Notes: generated by a model not told the origin, from the sequence alone. DNA of 64,000 nt from Lithodes maja (GCA_037953745.1 JBAKBP010001429.1:124001-188000), one strand, 5' to 3'. Positions 20,960 through 31,694 are shown, counted from the stretch's first letter. Numbers and translations: made by a program.

Positions 20960-23866
20960 TTAGGGGTTAAGAGTGTGACTAGAGCATTGCAACGTCCCAA
21001 AGCTGCTCGTCGGTGCAGCTTTTTCTTTAGCAATATAAGGGGACTTCACTCTAACATCAATTCTGTACACCAATTTCTTCAAGCAGAATCCCCTACTCTC
21101 CTTTTTTTGACAGAGACTCAAGTAACATCCACATCTGACACGTCTAGATTTAATTTTCCAGGTTATCAACTGCTCCAAAATTTCAGACCTAAAGGAGGTG
21201 TATGTTGCTTCGCAAAATCTGAAATTGCCCTGGAGGAGGTTACTGGTTTCAATTGTCCCTATTTTGATTATTCTATATACAAATTAATTTCTGCTGGTAA
21301 ATTTAAATACATATGTTGCATCTACCGTTCCCCAAATACTCCTCCAGAGCAAAGTCTTTTTGATTCTCTGTCCTCACAACTCAGTGTCCTCAACTTAAAT
21401 GCTTCTTCTGAAATCACTGTGTTGGGTGATTTTAATGTCCATAATGTTGAATGGCTCACTCATTCAGCCAGGACTGATGATGCTGGTCTTGAATGTGAGC
21501 TATTTGCAGACTCATTTAATCTCACTCAACTAGTCAACCAACCCACCCGTGTACCAGATAATCCTAATCATAATTCCCACCTACTGGACTTATTTTTAAC
21601 AACCAATTCAGAAAATTATGATGTTACAGTGAGGTCCCCGCTTGGATCTTCTGATCACTGTCTGATACAGGCCACCTGTCTATCACCTACCACACCTTCC
21701 CACTCTGAACCTGTTTTGGTGACTAAATGGCATTACGATAGGGCAAACTGGGAGGGTCTTCAAGGTTTCTTTATTGATATTCCCTGGACCTCTTTCTTTT
21801 CTAATGATGCACACTCCACCTTGAGCCACATACAAGATTTTGTAAAAATTGGAATGGAAACTTTTATTCCTCATCAAAAGTACAGTAAAAGATCTAATTC
21901 ACCTAAATGGTTTGACCATAATTGTGCTAGAGTAACTGAACAAAAAGCAATAGCCTACAATGCATACACAAGATCAAAAACACATGAAGCCTTTAATTAC
22001 TTTAGAAAGATCAGAAATCATGCCAAAACTGTATTAAACCTAACTAAATCAAACTTTCTCCACAAGCAGGCAAATAAACTTCTAAATAATCCAAATGATA
22101 ACAAAATATTTGGGTCTACTCTTAACTCATTTAAATCCAACTTCACTACTGCTTCATCCATTCCACCATTAAAATCTCCGACTGGCAATCTTGTAAGTGA
22201 CCCACGAGGTAAAGCTAACCTTCTTGCGGATATTTTCTCCACCAACTCAACCTTAGATGAAATAAATCAAGATGTCCATGTACTTAATTTTAATTCGCCT
22301 GAAATTCCCTCACTTAAGATCCACACCAGACATGTCAAAACTATTTTGCAGAATCTCTCAGTAGATAAGGCTCCTGGTCCAGATGAAATTCCTCCAATAG
22401 TACTTAAGAATTGCTCCTTGGTGCTCGCTCCTGTATTGGCAAAATTTTTCCGTATGTGTACTCATACCTCATGCTTCCCAGTACCCTGGAAAGAAGCAAA
22501 CATCCATCCAGTTCCTAAAAAAGGTGCCTCTTCAGATCTATCAAACTAAAGACCAATAGCTATAACTTCCACTCTTGGTAAAGTCTTTGAAATTATATTA
22601 AATAATCACATAATTAAGCATCTTGAGAATAATAAATTAATCAGTGATAGGCAATATGGTTTTAGACGATGTCGATCAACTGCAGACATGCTTTGCCTTC
22701 TTACGCATCAAATCAACCAAGCTACAGACCAACATGGTGAAACACATACAATAGCACTGGATATATCAAAGGCATTTGATAGAGTCTGGCATCAATCCTC
22801 ATTGTCGAAGATGTCACACTACGGCCTTGCATCATTAGTTCCACTAATTTCGTCTTATCTTCATAACAGAAAAATACGTGTAATGGTAGATGGCCTTTAT
22901 TCTCAATTTCACTCAATAAATGCTGGTGTTCCCCAGGGATCAGTTTTGGCCCCAATTCTGTTCCTCATTCATATCAATTATCTCATATCTACCACTCATA
23001 ATCCAATACATTCCTACGCAGATGACTCAACACTCCACAGTTCCTTCACATTTACCAATTCTTTCACCCAACCCGATCTTATAAATTCAAAAATAAACAC
23101 TGCAATTTCTCTGAACCAGGACCTTTCTAGAATTAATGGATGGGGACAAAAGAATCTAGTTTCCTTTAATGCACAGAAAACCAAGTACATTCAATTTTCT
23201 AACCGACAGAATCTCACTGACTCCCATATATTTTTTAATAATGTAAATATTCCCACTTCCCCTAGTATTGACATTCTCGGTGTAACATTAACTACTAACT
23301 TGAGCTGGACACATTATGTTAGAGGCATTGCTAAGAATGCCTCTAAAAAACTGGGACTCCTGTACAGAGTTCGAGAATTCTTCACTGACGAGCAGTTGGC
23401 CGTGATATATAAAAGTCATGTGCGTTCTCAGATGGATTACTGTTCACCTCTGTGGGGTGGAAGTGGAGTGGTTGCATTGAGGCAGTTGGACAAAATTCAA
23501 AATAAAGCTATTAGATTAATCAATAACCCTGCAATCACACAGGACCTTCCTACATTATCCATACGAAGAAACGTTGCATCCCTTGCATTATTCTACAGAT
23601 ATTTTCACAGCAATTGTTCCGAGGAACTTGCTTCAATTGTGCCGCCTCTCCACATCTTTCCCCGTAGAACTAGGGCAGCTGAGAGCGCCCATGAATTTAC
23701 ACTTTCTCCTCCACAATGCAGAACTTCTGCTTATCAGAATTCATTTATCCCCAGAGCTACTACTCTTTGGAATTCACTTCCCTCGAATTGCTTTCCACAA
23801 ACTTACAATCTACAAATGTTTAAATCCAGTTGTTACAAACATTTTATGAATGGAGGATGCCTTTAG
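20960..23866 (+). pseudogene. Endonuclease-RT ORF, copy 2, one nonsense codon
   Basis: The full apurinic-type endonuclease is present (SNIRGLHSN near the start, FLTETQV, GVCCFAKSE, CCIYRSPN, VLGDFNVHN, SSDHCLI) and is followed by an RT with the SYADDSTL catalytic box. The first codons open without an ATG (earliest in-frame stop TAG at 20957), so the true start or an ORF1 is missing. A single stop (TAA at 22546-22548, in SNYRPIA where copy 1 has TAC) breaks the RT. The 5' stop of copy 1 is not shared, so each copy died separately. One residue of the GVPQGSVLAP...HINDL block also differs (HINYL near 22975). Confidence 0.88.
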
Positions 23867-23934
23867 GCACATGGACCTTTTTGTTTTGTCTGTGTTTTTC
23901 CTTCCTCCGTTCATTGTCTCTTAAAAAAAAAAAA
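20960..23934 (+). mobile_element. Jockey/I-like LINE, copy 2
   Basis: Longer sister of the copy at 12985-15525. Coding is open from 20960 and the element ends in a run of As at 23923-23934. It is inserted antisense within the minus-strand LINE. Target duplication is unresolved: the left limit is uncertain because of the unassigned segment at 20491-20959. Confidence 0.88.
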
Positions 23935-23936
23935 AA

Positions 23937-24655
23937 TTGTTAGATACATTTTTCTACCACCTGGGCAGGCTTGTTTCAGTTCGTTGCAGAAATTTTCCTC
24001 TGCCTCATTGCTATCCGAAATTAGACTAGGTAAAAATTGATCTGCAAATACTTGAGTAATATTAGAATTGTCACTTTGACCATTAATAACACTTGCCGAT
24101 TTCTTAAATCCCCGTTTTCTTTTAACTTCACCCCAAAATTCTGATTTGTTTTTATAATGAAATTTTTCCATGATTGAATTGCAAACTTCTCTTTGTTCGT
24201 TACGTTTACAGTCATTGAGTGTTGTTTTAAACTCCTTTCTGGCCTCTAACATCTGGCGATGTAGATCCGTTCCTCTCAGTCTACCTTGTCTCACCCATAG
24301 TAAAAATGTCTCCCTGGCAACACTGTGTTTAGCTTTAATACATCGGTTCCACCCTGGTATTACCTTATATTTATTTGTCCTGATGCTATGACGTTCGTAA
24401 TCTCTACTAGAAGTCTGAATGCTGGTCGTGATATGTTTGTACAATTTATCAATCATTTTCCAGTGATTGGGATCCCTGCAGCCTAACTTATGACAGTCAT
24501 GAATAGGCAAGGAACACATATCTTGTAAGAGGTCATCAACCCTATTATTTATATAATTAAAATCATTCGCCTTTAGCTTATCCCAGTTAATATAGGCTCT
24601 ATTTTCTTCAATAATCGGAGCAAATGATCTTGTCGGTCTTACCCCAGTAAGTAGT
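23937..24655 (-). pseudogene. Linker (pre-RT) part of minus-strand LINE
   Basis: On the minus strand, from about 24650: TGVRPTRSF, FNYINNRVDDLL, PIHDCHKLGCRDPNHW, VIPGWNRCIKAKH, FLLWVRQGRLRG, MEKFHYKNKSEFWGEVKRKR and ELKQACPGGRKMYLT. This is the basic linker between endonuclease and RT, where the last word should run into the RT entry block now found at 20490. The endonuclease itself is absent (5' truncation). Confidence 0.75.
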
Positions 24656-24915
24656 TACCCCGGTAGTTGTAGGTGGCAGGTGTGGTGGTAGTGGTGGTTG
24701 TAGTAGTTAACAGGTTTGGTGGTATTTGTGGTGGTGATTGTGGTAGGTGTGGATGTAGTAATTGTGGTGGTGGTTGTGGTTGATGGTAGCTGTAGTGGTG
24801 GTTGTGGTAGTTGTGGTGAGTGGTTGGTCAGGTTGTGGTAGGTGTGATGGTGGTAGTTGTGGTAGATATGGTAATGGTAGTTGTGGTAGATATAGTAATA
24901 ATAGTTGTACAGTTG
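24656..24915. repeat. TGGTTG-type minisatellite, right part
   Basis: About 260 bases of imperfect GTGGTTGTGGTAGTTGTGGT-type repeats, continuing the array left at 18516. Near 24840-24905 a TTGTGGTAGATATGGTAATGG-like unit recurs. Confidence 0.85.
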
Positions 24916-25204
24916 CCCACATAAGATCTTTTCCTCTCCGTGATCTTACAGTATATACTGAAATATTATGCGCATGGTTGAATTACGAGGTCGATGTTAC
25001 GGCGCTTCACTTCACCACTTCGGCGATTGTAAGATATTTCATCATCTCAATCAGGTGTCGATTTTTTTCCGGGCTAAAGAGAATGCAAATTACGATAATC
25101 CAGCCTTTGACCAGAGCAATATGTATCACAAATTGTATAAATTCAGCTTCAGGGGACAGTGTTTTTTTTTTTTTTGGGGGGGGGTCTATATATTTATACA
25201 TTCA
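24916..25204. other. Unassigned stretch with T and G homopolymers
   Basis: AT-rich, with T-run and G-run near 25163-25188. Glycine/phenylalanine open frames across it are not supported as genes. Confidence 0.5.
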
Positions 25205-25516
25205 TTTATATTTTAATTTCCTCGCTAGACCACCATCAAGCTTAAAAAACACTCCCTAGACCTCCTTTGAAGATACATTTTCCGAGATAAAAAAAAAATC
25301 GGCCGAAGGCCGGTTTCTCTTAATATTACAGGCTCGCTATCACTCGCCAGGAAAAATCGACACGTAAATGGTACGAAAGGTCTTGATATTTATATATAAA
25401 TGGGACGACAGGTTTTAAAACGACAAACCAATGTACCGAAAGTCATAAAATCTGAAAACTAATGGGGCTACACATGAGGGAGAAAGAGACCAGAAGAGCG
25501 ACCCATATCCCTTTAA
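25205..25516 (-). mobile_element. MITE-B copy 4
   Basis: Inverted orientation: CTCGCTAGACCACCATCAAGC, CGGCCGAAGGCCGG, CAGGCTCGCTATCACTCGCC, AGGAAAAATCGACACG, AAACTAATGGGGCTACACAT and CATATCCCTTTAA. Confidence 0.8.
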
Positions 25517-25781
25517 ATTCAGCTTGAAGTGGGTTATAGTGACGATTTTGATTTTGCTTATAAGTGGTCTGAAGAGGTTATTGGTTTAGCGTACGGTACA
25601 GGGCAAACTAAAAATAAATGTATCGAAACGGACAAAAACGAGCAAAACCCTAAATAATAATTAAACAAAAACATTATAATAAATACTCAAACGTTGGATT
25701 TTAAGAGAACAAGCATTGCAAAGGACCGAAGGCCTTCGCCGAACGTTGTCAATCACCTAGCCGCTCCAAACCCTTCTACTT

Positions 25782-25787
25782 CTCCCC

Positions 25788-25876
<89 letters not shown>

Positions 25877-25915
25877 ACTCACTCTCACTTTCTCTCTCTC
25901 TACTCCCCCCCCCCC
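25782..25915. repeat. C-run, (CT)n array and second C-run
   Basis: Poly-C at 25782-25797, about 37 CT units to 25871, a CACTCACT stretch and another C-run near 25906-25916. Serine/leucine open frames here are artefacts. Confidence 0.95.
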
Positions 25916-26038
25916 CACTCAGAGAAGAAGAATTGAAACTAGCGGTAATAAGCCTCGAATCTGTTTCCGACGGAGGCAAAAAGCGCTCACTTGAAACAGG
26001 CTATTTGAACCATTTAGACACCTCGTACTCCAGCCTCA

Positions 26039-26392
26039 TTAAGGGGAGATGGGCCGTTTGTCTGGTCCCCCTTCTTCCTCATGTTTAGTCCCATTAGTTT
26101 TCAGATTTTATGACGTTTGGCCCATTAGTTTGGCGAGTTTAAGACCTTTCACCCCATTAGTTTGTCAAAATTAAGAATTTTCGCGTCATTTAGGTGTCGA
26201 TATTTTTCTTGTAATGCAAGATGAATCGGCCTTCAGCCGGGACATTTTTCTATTGGGAAATGTACAAATTTATCTTGAAGGAGGGTTTTGGGCGGTTATT
26301 TTGTTTAAGCGTGATGGAGGTCTAGGGAGGAAACTAAAGAAATTATAAAGAGATATATAAAGGATGAAATAATCCAGTCCATCCCTGCTTAA
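26039..26392 (+). mobile_element. MITE-B copy 5
   Basis: TTAAGGGGAGATGGGCCGTT start, TTAGTCCCATTAG, GGCGAGTTTAAGACC, TTTAGGTGTCGAT, CGGCCTTCAGCCGGGACATT, GTGATGGAGGTCTAGGGAGG, right end CATCCCTGCTTAA. The GCGAGCGATAGCGAGCC core is deleted (TTTTTCTTGTAATGC). Confidence 0.85.
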
Positions 26393-26992
26393 CCCGGCAA
26401 GTGCCGGAAGACTCTTAAGAGTTTCCCCGGGCGACTGCGGGAAGAAATAAGATCCTGAGCCTAAAAAAATCCATTTAAAACACCCCAAAAAAACTTGAAC
26501 CCTTTTTTTTTTTTTTTTTTGCCCCTGGGCCATGCCAACTATTACTCCTCCACATCCCCTCCTTTCCCCCCCCCCCTCTCCTTCATTAATCACCTATTTT
26601 CCCTGTTATTCCCTTATTCTGTGGTCTATTTTTGTGCTTACATTAGCGATTTGCTAGCAGGGCGTTGTCATCAGTGTTACCAAGCGTGGGAAAGAGCGAG
26701 AGAGAGAGTATTGCGCAACAGTGTCTCTCCAGATATGGGGAGGAGTGGGAGGCTGCCTCAGCCTTTGGTTATGTAACTCCCGGCCTCTATCGCCGATTTT
26801 GACCATCCAAACGCGGTTTCCACTTGTTTTATTGTTGTAACTGGTTAATATCTTCATATTAATGGTAAAATAGGCGCATATGAATAAGTATTAACGATAT
26901 TTATGGTAAAATAACGATGTTAGTGATGGGAACAGCTCAAATATGTGGGCACAGGCGTGTGGTGTCTCATACCCCCCATGCACACTGCTTAG
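26393..26992. other. Unassigned stretch
   Basis: Has a T-run at 26502-26520, a C-run at 26567-26578 and a GA-rich patch near 26695. Short open frames on both strands have no recognisable motif. No repeat partner seen. Confidence 0.5.
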
Positions 26993-27065
26993 GTTAAGGG
27001 AGGAAGCTAAACAAATAATACAAATAAACATAAACGAGCAAATATATACGACCATCCCCCTTAAT
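26993..27065 (+). mobile_element. MITE-B copy 6, 3' end only
   Basis: TTAAGGGAGGAAGCTAAACA, AAACGAGCAAATATATACGA and CATCCCCCTTAA match the last 70 bases of MITE-B. Confidence 0.65.
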
Positions 27066-27138
27066 TAAGTGAGTAACAAGCCTGAGAACCCCTTCCGTGT
27101 ATACCAGGTGTACCGGTTCTCGCACCAGTACCTCAGGT

Positions 27139-27365
27139 AATTGACCACTTGCGAGTTTCTGGCTGTAAGGAAGTTGGAGCCGTGAACATCGATATTTAAC
27201 AGAAATGCAAGAATAATGTACGTTTCTGATGGATAAATGGTATGTTGAATTTGGTTTTATGTATTTATAAATGTACTACGACCGTATTTTAGCTGTAAAT
27301 TCTGTTAAATATCGTTGTCTACTGCACCAACTTCCTTATAGCCTGAAACTCGCAAGTGGTCAATT
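27139..27365. mobile_element. 219-bp foldback element with AATT duplication
   Basis: The element runs 27143-27361 and starts GACCACTTGCGAG, ending CTCGCAAGTGGTC. The arms extend inward over about 60 bases with few mismatches (CTGTAAGGAAGTTGG against CCAACTTCCTTATAG; ATATTTAACAGAA against TTCTGTTAAATAT). AATT flanks it at 27139-27142 and 27362-27365. A paralogous copy of the host sequence near 28047-28110 lacks the element and has a single AATT (28091-28094), which fixes the limits. No coding capacity: a non-autonomous foldback/MITE. Confidence 0.85.
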
Positions 27366-27479
27366 GATGGTTCCCTCCATACACAGCTGGTGGTGGTGGT
27401 GTACGGTATTTATTGATCCTGAGATTTTCGAGCAAGGAATCTTAAGTTTTGCCTGTATATGACATTACAAAAATGTCAC

Positions 27480-27750
27480 TCAACACCCCCTTCAAAGTAA
27501 ATAACGTCCCCCTAGACCCCCTTCAAGCTAAATAACGCCCCCTAGACCCCCTTCAAAGTAAATAACATCCCCCTAGACCCCCTTCAAGATAAATAACGCC
27601 CCCCTAGACCCTTTCAAGCTAAATAACGCCCCCCTAGACCCCTTTCAAGCTAAATAGGTTTATTTTTGCCTCTAGATTATATAAATACACGCCACCCTAG
27701 ACCCCCTTCAAAGTAAATAAAGTCTCCCTAGCCCCTCTTCAAACTAAATG
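27480..27750. repeat. 31-bp minisatellite derived from MITE-B
   Basis: About eight copies of CCCCCTTCAAGCTAAATAAC followed by GCCCCCCTAGA, with CAAAGTAAATAACGT variants. The unit equals, on the minus strand, the MITE-B 3' segment that joins the TTTATCTTGAAGGGGGTCTAG part to GGGCGTTATTTAGC. One unit carries a 28-base insert (27660-27690). Confidence 0.85.
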
Positions 27751-27776
27751 TATACATTTGTCGTCCATTACATCTA

Positions 27777-27998
27777 TTAACCCCTTCTGTACCGGCGACG
27801 TTCTTTCAACTTTATTCTGGCTACTATTAGACAAATGTATTCCGTTTAAAAGGGGCCACCAGGAATCAACAGGGTTCCTAACTATCTCACTTAACCCATT
27901 TTACTACCACAGATCCTTCTTAAGCAGCACAAAATCGTCTAAATATTATAGCTGGCATTAAATACAAAAAACGTCGCCGGTACAGGAGAAGGGGTTAA
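27777..27998. mobile_element. MITE-A, full copy with the longest end match
   Basis: 222 bp. The left end is TTAACCCCTTCTGTACCGGC followed by GACG, and the right end is CGTC followed by GCCGGTACAGGAGAAGGGGT and TAA. The ends are inverted over 24 or more bases with a one-base bulge. The interior has CTGGCTACTATTAGAC and ATCGTCTAAATATTATAGCT, which are also inverted. Confidence 0.85.
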
Positions 27999-28142
27999 TC
28001 TATTACATCTATTACATTCATTACATCTATTACGTCTGTGTCTGTTCCGTGTATACCAGGTGTGCCAGTCCTCGCCCCAGTAGCTCAGGTAATTGATAGT
28101 TCCCTTCATACAACGGGGTGGTATGGGGTGGTATACGGTTTT

Positions 28143-28517
28143 CAGGGGAGATGGTTCACTTTGTGGGCGATTTTTGCATGTACTGTATCTATTATTTTTC
28201 TAGTTTCCTCCCTAGACCTCCATCAAATTTAAAAAAAAACACCCATTAGATCCCCCTTCTAGATTAATTTGTAAATTTTTCGGTAGAAAAATGTCCCAGC
28301 CAAAGGCCGATTCTTCCAACATTACAGGCTCACTATCGTTCGCCATGGAAAAAAATCGACACCTAAATAGCACGGAAGGTCTAAATATTGACGAAGAAAT
28401 GGGGCGAAAGGTCTTAAAATCGACTAACTAATGGGGCAAACATCTTAACATCTGAAAAATAATAGGACTAAACATTAGGGAGAAAGTGGTCTAGAAAACC
28501 GGCCCATCCCCCCTTAA
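28143..28517 (-). mobile_element. MITE-B copy 7
   Basis: Inverted copy: CAGGGGAGATGG, TTTCCTCCCTAGACCTCCAT, AATTTTTCGGTAGAAAAATG, AGGCTCACTATCGTTCGCC, ATCGACACCTAAATAGCAC, right end CCATCCCCCCTTAA. This copy has GGGGAGATGG-like sequence at both ends, a sign that the true termini are short inverted repeats. Confidence 0.85.
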
Positions 28518-28949
28518 CACTACCTGGGCCGACGCTTGGGGGGCTAGTATGGTTATGTTTAATTAGACTATAATTATAATACCCCCCCCCCCCCTTCCCC
28601 TCCCCCACAAACCTTAGTGTCACAATTTTACTAAACAAACAAATATTTGCGAAATAAAGGGTTTACTTGTAATTTTGCATCAATTTCCTTCGTTGCATCT
28701 TGAATTATGTACTCTTTAAGAACATATTGGCATGTACAGTATATTACAAGAAATATTTAATATTCTTAAGCATCAGCTCCCACCTTACTCTACAATTTCT
28801 TGGAGGGAATTTATGCAATTCAATGTGGTGTACAAATTTGCTAGACAAGCAATTCCTTTTTAAGCACAAATCGAATGGAAAGTTTCACTCAAGGCAAAAC
28901 ATGAAGGCTATGTGCATTTGTAAGAGTTCACTTTCATAAGGCTCAGCCC
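28518..28949. other. Unassigned stretch
   Basis: Holds a C-run (28582-28595) and an AT-rich part; the 79-residue open frame 28700-28939 has no recognisable motif. Confidence 0.5.
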
Positions 28950-29250
28950 TTAACTCTCTCCGTCATATTTAGTTCCATAAGTTAGGGGTTGCCCGAGCGC
29001 CCGGTATTTCCCCCACAACACTTTCTCACACTGAGGGACCTAGAAGTAAGAGGAATATGGGGTTGCCACCAACCGACAGATTATGATCTAACTTACCTAA
29101 ATTACTGAGCTCAATATGACGCAAATCGCGTCATAAACTTATTATTGAGCTATTTCACTTAGTACATAATTATGAAGCGATCACGTCATATGATACTTTG
29201 GGCAAACCGCCATATGACGCGATCGCGTCATATATAACAGAGAGGGTTGA
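28950..29250. mobile_element. MITE-D candidate with TGACGC palindromes
   Basis: Weakly inverted ends (left TTAACTCTCTCCGTCATATT; right ATATATAACAGAGAGGGTTG) with TTAA on the left and TTGA on the right. The interior has three palindromic TGACG/CGTCA motifs: ATGACGCAAATCGCGTCAT at 29116-29134, AAGCGATCACGTCATATGAT near 29174 and a perfect one at 29212-29233 centred on GCGATCGC. No coding capacity. Only one copy is in the window, so the element status is tentative. Confidence 0.5.
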
Positions 29251-29553
29251 GAGGGGATGGGAAGTTTTTTCTGGATCCCCTTCTCCCTCATGTTTAGCAT
29301 ATTAGTTTTGAGATTTTAAGGCGTTCGTTCCATTAGTTTGGGGATTTTGAGACCTTTCAGCCCATTTCTTTGTCAATATTAAGACCTTTCGTGCCATTTA
29401 GGTGACAATTTTTTCCTGGCGAGCGATAGCGAGGCTGTAATTTTAGAAGGAACCGGCCTTCTGTAGAAAAATGTATAAATTTATCTTGAGAAAACTAAAA
29501 AATAAATTAATAGATAAATACATAAACAGAAAAACAAGCACTATCCCCCTTAA
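29247..29553 (+). mobile_element. MITE-B copy 8
   Basis: TTGAGAGGGGATGGG start, CCTCATGTTTAGC, GACCTTTCGTGCCATTTAGG, TTCCTGGCGAGCGATAGCGA, right end TATCCCCCTTAA. Part of the 3' GATGGAGGTCTAGGG segment is deleted. Shares its left TTGA with the MITE-D candidate. Confidence 0.85.
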
Positions 29554-29785
29554 ACAATATGAAATGTGTAATTTTTTACGTGTTAACATTTTTGGCTAAA
29601 TAACAAATATTTATATTTTAATTTAAAACTTTCATAAGCAGAACAGACATGCACAGATACCGTACATAGAAAAATATGCTAACCACAGATTACAAACTTC
29701 CATGAGCAGAATAGGCGTAAGTTGAATAATAACTAGCAATGTCGCAGTAGCAAAGGATATATAAAGTGCCGCAGTGGGCCGAGAT

Positions 29786-30159
29786 GTAATAATTTTGGGT
29801 CGTTTTACTGGTCCCCCTTCGTCCTCATGTTTAGCCCCATTAGTTCTCAGATTTTAATATGTGTGCCCCATTAGTTTGTAGATTTTAAGACCTTTCACCC
29901 TATTTCTTTTTCAATATTAAGACCTTTCGTGTTGCTTAGGTGTCGATTTATTTCCTGGCGAACGATAGCGAGCCTGTAATTTGGGAAGAACCGGCCTTTG
30001 GCCGAGAAATTTTTCTACCGAAAATGTACAAATTAATCTACAGTAGAAGGGGGATCTAATGGATGTGTTTGTAAGTTTGATGGAGGTCTAGGGAGGAAAC
30101 TAACAAATTATAAAAATATCCATAAATGAGCAAATAAATACGGCCATTTCCCCCTTTAA
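29786..30159 (+). mobile_element. MITE-B copy 9
   Basis: GGTCGTTTTACTGGTCCCCC, TTAGCCCCATTAGTTCTCAG, TTAGGTGTCGAT, TTCCTGGCGAACGATAGCGA, CCGGCCTTTGGCCG, TGATGGAGGTCTAGGGAGGA, right end TTTCCCCCTTTAA. Confidence 0.85.
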
Positions 30160-30333
30160 GCCTTTATAATATTGAACTAGCAATTTCGCAGTAGCAGTGA
30201 GCCAGGATGTAATAATTTGAGGACCCCCAGCCTTTCACTTCTCCCCGCGGTACCTATAAATCAGCAGGAGGCGGCCCACTTGGAGTTATGCATTCCGTGC
30301 CTCTCTCTCTCGTTGTCACCAGGCCGGACTCAG

Positions 30334-30648
30334 TTAAGGGGGGAGGGTTCACTTTTTGCTCGATTTTATTTTATTTATTAATTATTTTTCTAGTTTCCTC
30401 CCTAGACCTCCATTAAAAAAAAACAAAAACAAAAAAAAACAAAAAAATCTATTAGATCCCCCTTGTAGATTAAATTGTGAATTTTTCGGTAGGCCGGTTC
30501 TTTCAAAATTACAGGCTCACTATCGTTCGCCAGGAACAATTCGACAGCTAAATAGCATGCAAGGTCTTATTATTGACAAAGAAATGGTGCGAAAGTGTCT
30601 TAAAATCGACAAACTAATGGGGCAAACATCTTAAAATATCTCATAATA
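30334..30648 (-). mobile_element. MITE-B copy 10, truncated
   Basis: Inverted: TTAAGGGGGGAGGGTTCACT, TCCTCCCTAGACCTCCATTA, A-rich expansion near 30415-30450, AGGCTCACTATCGTTCGCC, AAACTAATGGGGCAAACATC. It lacks the final CCCATCCCCCCTTAA. Confidence 0.8.
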
Positions 30649-30750
30649 AATTTTGGGCCCGCCTTTCATTTGTCCCCTCGGTACCTATAAATCACGATGA
30701 GTTATGCATTCCGCGCCTCTCTCTCTCGTTGTCACCAGGGCCGGACTGAG

Positions 30751-31123
30751 TAAAAGGGGGTCACCTGCTTTTTTTTCTCTCCTGTTCTCTCTTTGTTTTA
30801 TCCGTTCGGCCCCATACAGCCTACTGTTTTAATACGTTTATCCCCATCCAGGTGTCGATTTATTTCCTGGCGAGCGGTAGCGAGCCACCATATTTTATTA
30901 AAAAATGTACAGCATTCTAAATTTTTACATTTTTCGATAGAAAAAATGTCTCTGGCGAAGCCGGATTTCTCCATACAATGAAGGATCGCTATCGCTCGCC
31001 AGGAATAAATCGACACCTGGATGAGGATAAAAGTCACAAAACAGTAGGCTGAATGTGGCCGAATGGATACAAGCCAGAGAAAGAGAGAAAAGGGGAGAAC
31101 AAAAAGCAGGTGACCCCCCTTAA
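30751..31123. mobile_element. MITE-C, full foldback copy
   Basis: Long inverted repeat. The left arm reads GGGGGTCACCTGCTTTTTTT, TCCGTTCGGCCCCATACAGC, TATCCCCATCCAGGTGTCGA, TTCCTGGCGAGCGGTAGCGA; the right arm is its reverse complement, ending CAGGTGACCCCCCTTAA. Arms of about 150 bases surround a short centre (ATTCTAAATTTTTACATTTT). Its GTGTCGAT...CCTGGCGAGCG core is the same as in MITE-B, so C looks like a palindromic derivative or sister of B. Confidence 0.85.
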
Positions 31124-31358
31124 ACCCAGTAGTGTCATGCAGTGTAATGGTAATTAAATTAATAATTATTATGAACATGACCTTTATATGAACACTGGAG
31201 GAAAATTAATGCTGTTGTCCCGATCCAGGTTGTTGTAGGATGTATATACTATATGTCCCAGGCAGCGAGTATATTTTACGTAACCTAGTTCTGGGCATAC
31301 GTACAGTCGTAGACAGGGATACTTGAACACCCTCTAATGATTAATTACAAGATGAACA

Positions 31359-31694
31359 TTAAGGGGAGATTTTTGTTAGTCTATTATTTCATGTATTGCT
31401 TTATTTCTTAGTTTCCTTTCTAGACCTCCATCAAGCTTAGAAAAACACCCCCTAAATAAATTTGTACATTTTTCGGTAGAAAAAAATTCCCGGACAAAGG
31501 CCGCTTCCTTTGAAAATTTCAGGCTCGTTTTCGCTCGGCAGGAAAAAATCGACACCTAAATGGCACGAAAAGTCTTACAATTGAGAACGAAATGGGGCGA
31601 AAGATGTTAACATCGCCAAAATAATGGGCCGAACGTCAAATGGGGCTTAACACGAGGGAGAAAGGGGACCAGCAAAACTACCCATCTCCCTTAA
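31359..31694 (-). mobile_element. MITE-B copy 11
   Basis: Inverted: TTAAGGGGAGATTTTTGTTA, CTAGACCTCCATCAAGCTTA, TTTTTCGGTAGAAAAAAATT, CAGGCTCGTTTTCGCTCGGC, ATCGACACCTAAATGGCACG, right end CCCATCTCCCTTAA. Confidence 0.85.

Larger units (their letters stand above)
18517..24655 (-). mobile_element. Minus-strand LINE, interrupted by a second LINE
   Basis: A reverse transcriptase reads on the minus strand from about 24650 down to about 18972. Its 3' end (18517-18545) reads CGAAATAAAGTTATTGAATT followed by more TTGAA repeats, a short-tandem tail typical of several LINE clades. The 5' end is truncated in the linker between endonuclease and RT, at the minisatellite. Coding is interrupted by an insertion (about 20490-23936) that contains Jockey/I-like copy 2, and by frameshifts near 19335, 19845 and 19880. 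Confidence 0.82.
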
